DNA of 7,358 nucleotides from an uncultured Chitinophagaceae bacterium (GTDB lineage Bacteria; Bacteroidota; Bacteroidia; Chitinophagales; Chitinophagaceae): the NCBI GenBank assembly GCA_937897585.1, contig CALCNY010000307.1:1-7358 (forward strand), in the 5' to 3' direction. Position 1 is the first letter of the stretch, and each line of letters starts with the position of its first letter. The position numbers and the translations under genes were made by a program. This document shows positions 5,011 to 7,358 of this stretch, piece by piece. The notes beneath the pieces were generated by a model. That model was not told the DNA's origin. It saw only the letters and a list, made by a program, of their open reading frames with translations, and ran no database searches.

Positions 5011-7116
5011 ATGAAATGTTTTCCCGAATCTGCATTTACGCAATTGGAATTTGATAAAATCAAAAACCTCATTGAGCTAAATTGTAGAAATGATTACGCG
5101 AAAAGAAAGGTTCAGCAACTTCGTATTCACACCCGACTAGAATACATTCAACGTGAATTACAACAAACTTATGAATTCAAAATATTGTTAGATAGTGGCG
5201 TTTATTTCCCAAATGATTTTTCTACGAATATTTCAAAAGAGCTGAAATTATTGTCTATTCCTGGTGCTACACTTTCTTCAGAACAATTTTTATTGATAAA
5301 AAAATTATCCGATAACACTGAAAATATTTTCAGATGGTTTAATGATGAAAGAAGAATTGCTAATCCTGAATTATCTAAAATCATTGAAGGTACTTATTTT
5401 GAAAAGACCATCCGATTGATGATTGATGAAGTGTTAGATCAATATGGCGTTGTGAAAGATAATGCAAGTAAAGAATTAGCCGACATCAGAATGTCACTTT
5501 ACAGAAAGCGAAATGAATTAAGAAAAGTGTTCGACAGAATTGTGAGCAAACTCAATAAACAAGGTTATCTCGCAGATATTGAAGAAAGTTTCATGAATGG
5601 CAGGAGAGTGTTAGCCGTTTTTGCAGAACAAAAAAGAATGATTAAAGGTATTCTTCATGCAGAAAGCGACAGTCGTAGAACCAGCTTTATTGAACCTGAA
5701 GAAACAACAGGATTAAATAATGAAATTTTTTCTTTGGAAAAAGAAGAGGCTAAAGAAATTCAAAGAATACTCAGGCAATTAACCTCTCAATTATCTGTTT
5801 ACTCATCTCTATTAACGGGCTATTTTGAAATTTCAGGTGAGTTCGATTTTGTATGTGCAAAAGCAAAATTCGCCAAAGAAATTTATGGCGAACTGCCTGT
5901 AATCCGCGACAAAGCCATTGTAAAACTAATTAATGCAAGACATCCTTTGTTGTTGATTCACAATAACAAATTGAATAAGCCAACCATTCCAACCAACATC
6001 ACATTAGATGCAGACAACAGAATCCTTGTCATCAGTGGCCCAAATGCAGGTGGTAAAACGGTAACTTTAAAAACAACCGGCTTATTACAAATCATGATTC
6101 AATCTGGGTTACTCGTTCCCGTTAGTCCGGATAGTGAAATGGGTATTTTCAAACAACTCATGATTCATATTGGTGACACTCAAAGTATAGAATTTGAATT
6201 GAGTACTTATTCGGCTCACCTCATCAACATGAAATATTTCATTGAAAATGCAAATGGCAAAACGTTGTTTTTCATTGATGAACTCGGAAGTGGCAGTGAT
6301 CCCAATTTAGGCGGTGCATTTGCTGAAGTGATTATGGAAGAGCTTGCGATGAAACATGCCATGGGAATTGTAACCACGCATTATCTCAACCTAAAAGTAA
6401 TGGCTAACAAAGTGAAAGGTATTTACAATGGTGCCATGCAATTTGATGAAAAAAACCTGAAGCCATTATATTTATTAAAAACAGGCTCTCCAGGAAGTTC
6501 ATACACTTTTTCAATCGCCGAAAGAATTGGTATGGAAAAAAGACTAATTCAAAGAGCCAGAAAATTAGCAGATGAAAGTCATTACCAACTTGACCAGCTG
6601 CTAAATAAATCCGAACAGCAATGGCAGGAAATCAACAAAGAAAAAAACAAGCTCAATAAGCTGCTTAAAGAAAATGAACAGCTAAAAAAAGAAATGCAGG
6701 TTTTCATCAATAAAGAACAGCATCAACAGGAAGTAGAAAAACTCAAACTAAGCAACAAAATCGCTGAAGATAAAATCACTTATCTCAAAGACATGGAACG
6801 CAAATTAAAAGCGCTTGTTTTTGAATGGCGTAAAGCTGAAGACAAAGACAGTGTGGTTAAAATGATTGCCAGTTTATTGATGAATCAAAAAGATAAATTT
6901 CAATCTGAAAAACATCAGAAAAAAATCAATGAAAAATTTGAAGAAGTTTCCAGTAATATTGAAATCGGCAGCAAAGTAAAAATGAAACAAAACAGACAAA
7001 TCGGAATCGTAAAAGAAATCAGAGGTAAAAAAGCATTACTACAAGTTGGCATTATGCCTATGCTAGTTGAAATGAAAGATTTGGTTGTGGTGGTGGAGAA
7101 GGAGGAGAAGAGCTAA
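5011..7116 (+). CDS. mutS2: MutS2 family ATPase lacking the C-terminal Smr domain
   Basis: MutS2 proteins are MutS-like ATPases without the mismatch-recognition domain. Members are reported to suppress recombination or, in Bacillus, to split collided ribosomes for quality control. This 701-residue copy has the family N-terminus (SAFTQLEFDKIKNLIELNC), a helical core and clamp region to about 330, then the ATPase. Walker A is GPNAGGKT (343-350), the signature-like ELSTYSAHL is at 396-404, Walker B with the following loop is TLFFIDELGSGSDP (418-431), and the switch histidine is in VTTHY (454-458). Residues about 520-605 are charged and probably coiled coil. Residues about 650-693 (IGSKVKMK to LVVVV) look like a KOW-like beta-barrel. 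Bacillus MutS2 is close to 785 residues and ends in an Smr nuclease domain; here the protein stops after the KOW-like part and no Smr sequence follows. The ATPase residues look intact. The ATG at 5011 opens the conserved N-terminus, with no Shine-Dalgarno sequence. Confidence 0.93.
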   Translation: MKCFPESAFTQLEFDKIKNLIELNCRNDYAKRKVQQLRIHTRLEYIQRELQQTYEFKILLDSGVYFPNDFSTNISKELKLLSIPGATLSSEQFLLIKKLSDNTENIFRWFNDERRIANPELSKIIEGTYFEKTIRLMIDEVLDQYGVVKDNASKELADIRMSLYRKRNELRKVFDRIVSKLNKQGYLADIEESFMNGRRVLAVFAEQKRMIKGILHAESDSRRTSFIEPEETTGLNNEIFSLEKEEAKEIQRILRQLTSQLSVYSSLLTGYFEISGEFDFVCAKAKFAKEIYGELPVIRDKAIVKLINARHPLLLIHNNKLNKPTIPTNITLDADNRILVISGPNAGGKTVTLKTTGLLQIMIQSGLLVPVSPDSEMGIFKQLMIHIGDTQSIEFELSTYSAHLINMKYFIENANGKTLFFIDELGSGSDPNLGGAFAEVIMEELAMKHAMGIVTTHYLNLKVMANKVKGIYNGAMQFDEKNLKPLYLLKTGSPGSSYTFSIAERIGMEKRLIQRARKLADESHYQLDQLLNKSEQQWQEINKEKNKLNKLLKENEQLKKEMQVFINKEQHQQEVEKLKLSNKIAEDKITYLKDMERKLKALVFEWRKAEDKDSVVKMIASLLMNQKDKFQSEKHQKKINEKFEEVSSNIEIGSKVKMKQNRQIGIVKEIRGKKALLQVGIMPMLVEMKDLVVVVEKEEKS

Positions 7117-7119
7117 TTT

Positions 7120-7151
7120 GACAATTTGTTAATTAGTCAATTTGGTAATTA
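7120..7151. repeat. Two-copy 16-base tandem repeat after mutS2
   Basis: GACAATTTGTTAATTA (7120-7135) is followed directly by GTCAATTTGGTAATTA (7136-7151), with 14 of 16 bases equal. The first copy starts four bases after the mutS2 stop codon. CTAATT at 7113-7118 and AATTAG at 7131-7136 form a six-base inverted repeat, too weak and with too poor a T-run to call a terminator. Confidence 0.65.
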
Positions 7152-7159
7152 GAAATTTT

Positions 7160-7297
7160 GCCGACGAAAGTCTCTGACCGAGTCGTTTGTGTGAGTGGAA
7201 TTTGGAATTAGGGATTAGGGATTTGTTATTTGGAATTAGGAATTTATGCCGACGAAGGTCTCTGACCGAGTCGTTTGTCTAAGTGGAATTTGGAATT
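7160..7297. repeat. Two direct copies of a 50-base GC-richer repeat, 88 bases apart
   Basis: Copies lie at 7160-7209 and 7248-7297 and agree at 47 of 50 positions; the differences are at 7169/7257, 7191/7279 and 7193/7281. The first 31 bases, beginning GCCGACGAA and containing TCTCTGACCGAGTCG, have one difference and stand out by their GC content from the AT-rich surroundings. The second copy's core can fold as CGAC-GAA-GGTC, loop TCT, GACC-GA-GTCG, a small hairpin with an internal loop; in the first copy the change to AGTC loses the last-but-three pair. There is no coding sense in either copy, and no cas gene nearby. Confidence 0.75.
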
Positions 7298-7341
7298 TGG
7301 ATTGAGGAATTGGGAATTGGGAATTAGGTATTAGGATATTA
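7197..7341. repeat. Low-complexity GGAATT/GGGATT repeats filling the right end
   Basis: Around and between the two 50-base copies the plus strand is a patchwork of short units such as GGAATTT, GGAATTA, GGGATTA and GGGAATT, for example GGAATTAGGGATTAGGG at 7204-7220 and TTGGGAATTGGGAATTAGG at 7310-7328. Strand asymmetry is strong: almost no C occurs in this patchwork on the plus strand. No gene is seen from 7117 to the window end. Confidence 0.7.
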
Positions 7342-7358
7342 GTAAAACAAACTTTGTG

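Noticed and set aside
5202..5384. Minus-strand open frame opposite mutS2
   Set aside because: It is antisense to conserved mutS2 coding sequence and shows no motif.
7113..7136. Terminator for mutS2
   Set aside because: The stem has only six A/T-rich pairs, a 12-base loop and no T run after it.
7204..7220. Telomere-like TTAGGG units or a G-quadruplex
   Set aside because: The G runs are short and irregular, and the pattern is explained by degenerate GGAATT-type low-complexity sequence.
7160..7297. CRISPR array
   Set aside because: There are only two repeats, the intervening sequence is low-complexity and not spacer-like, and no cas gene is present.

Overview
The window looks like chromosomal DNA of an AT-rich member of the Bacteroidota, probably near Chitinophagales/Sphingobacteriales. 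The grounds are a secreted protein with a type IX secretion (T9SS) C-terminal sorting domain, an MsrA of the GCFWCTE type, almost no Shine-Dalgarno sequences before the genes, a promoter-like sequence close to the Bacteroidota TTTG/TAnnTTTG pattern, and intergenic repeats of a style common in this phylum. The phylum is well supported; the lower rank is a guess.

Layout. Positions 1-228 are very AT-rich and broken in all frames, and appear to be the corrupted 5' part of the next gene. Positions 229-1215 (+) encode the C-terminal two thirds of a family 5 (oligopeptide/nickel type) ABC-transporter solute-binding protein with no usable start or signal peptide. A large inverted repeat (1217-1317) and a terminator hairpin (1319-1357) separate it from a convergent minus-strand gene (1372-3549) for a 725-residue secreted, DUF11-like adhesin-type protein with a T9SS sorting domain. 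A 305-base non-coding stretch with a candidate promoter follows, then minus-strand msrA (3855-4391). Thirty-seven bases away and divergent lies a small lipoprotein with a PPC/DUF296 domain (4429-4938, +). Downstream on the same strand, past an A/T hairpin, is mutS2 (5011-7116), which ends without the usual Smr nuclease domain. The right end (7117-7358) has no gene but is packed with tandem, interspersed and low-complexity repeats.

The genes do not form an obvious pathway. MsrA (protein methionine repair) and MutS2 (DNA or collided-ribosome handling) are general maintenance functions. The T9SS protein is an envelope or secreted surface protein, and the solute-binding remnant would have belonged to peptide uptake. 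I see no phage, plasmid, CRISPR, toxin-antitoxin or defence system here. The points most worth a second look are the corrupted 5' end of the binding protein, the periplasmic lipoprotein form of a PPC domain, the Smr-less MutS2 and the repeat families around positions 1217-1317 and 7160-7297.
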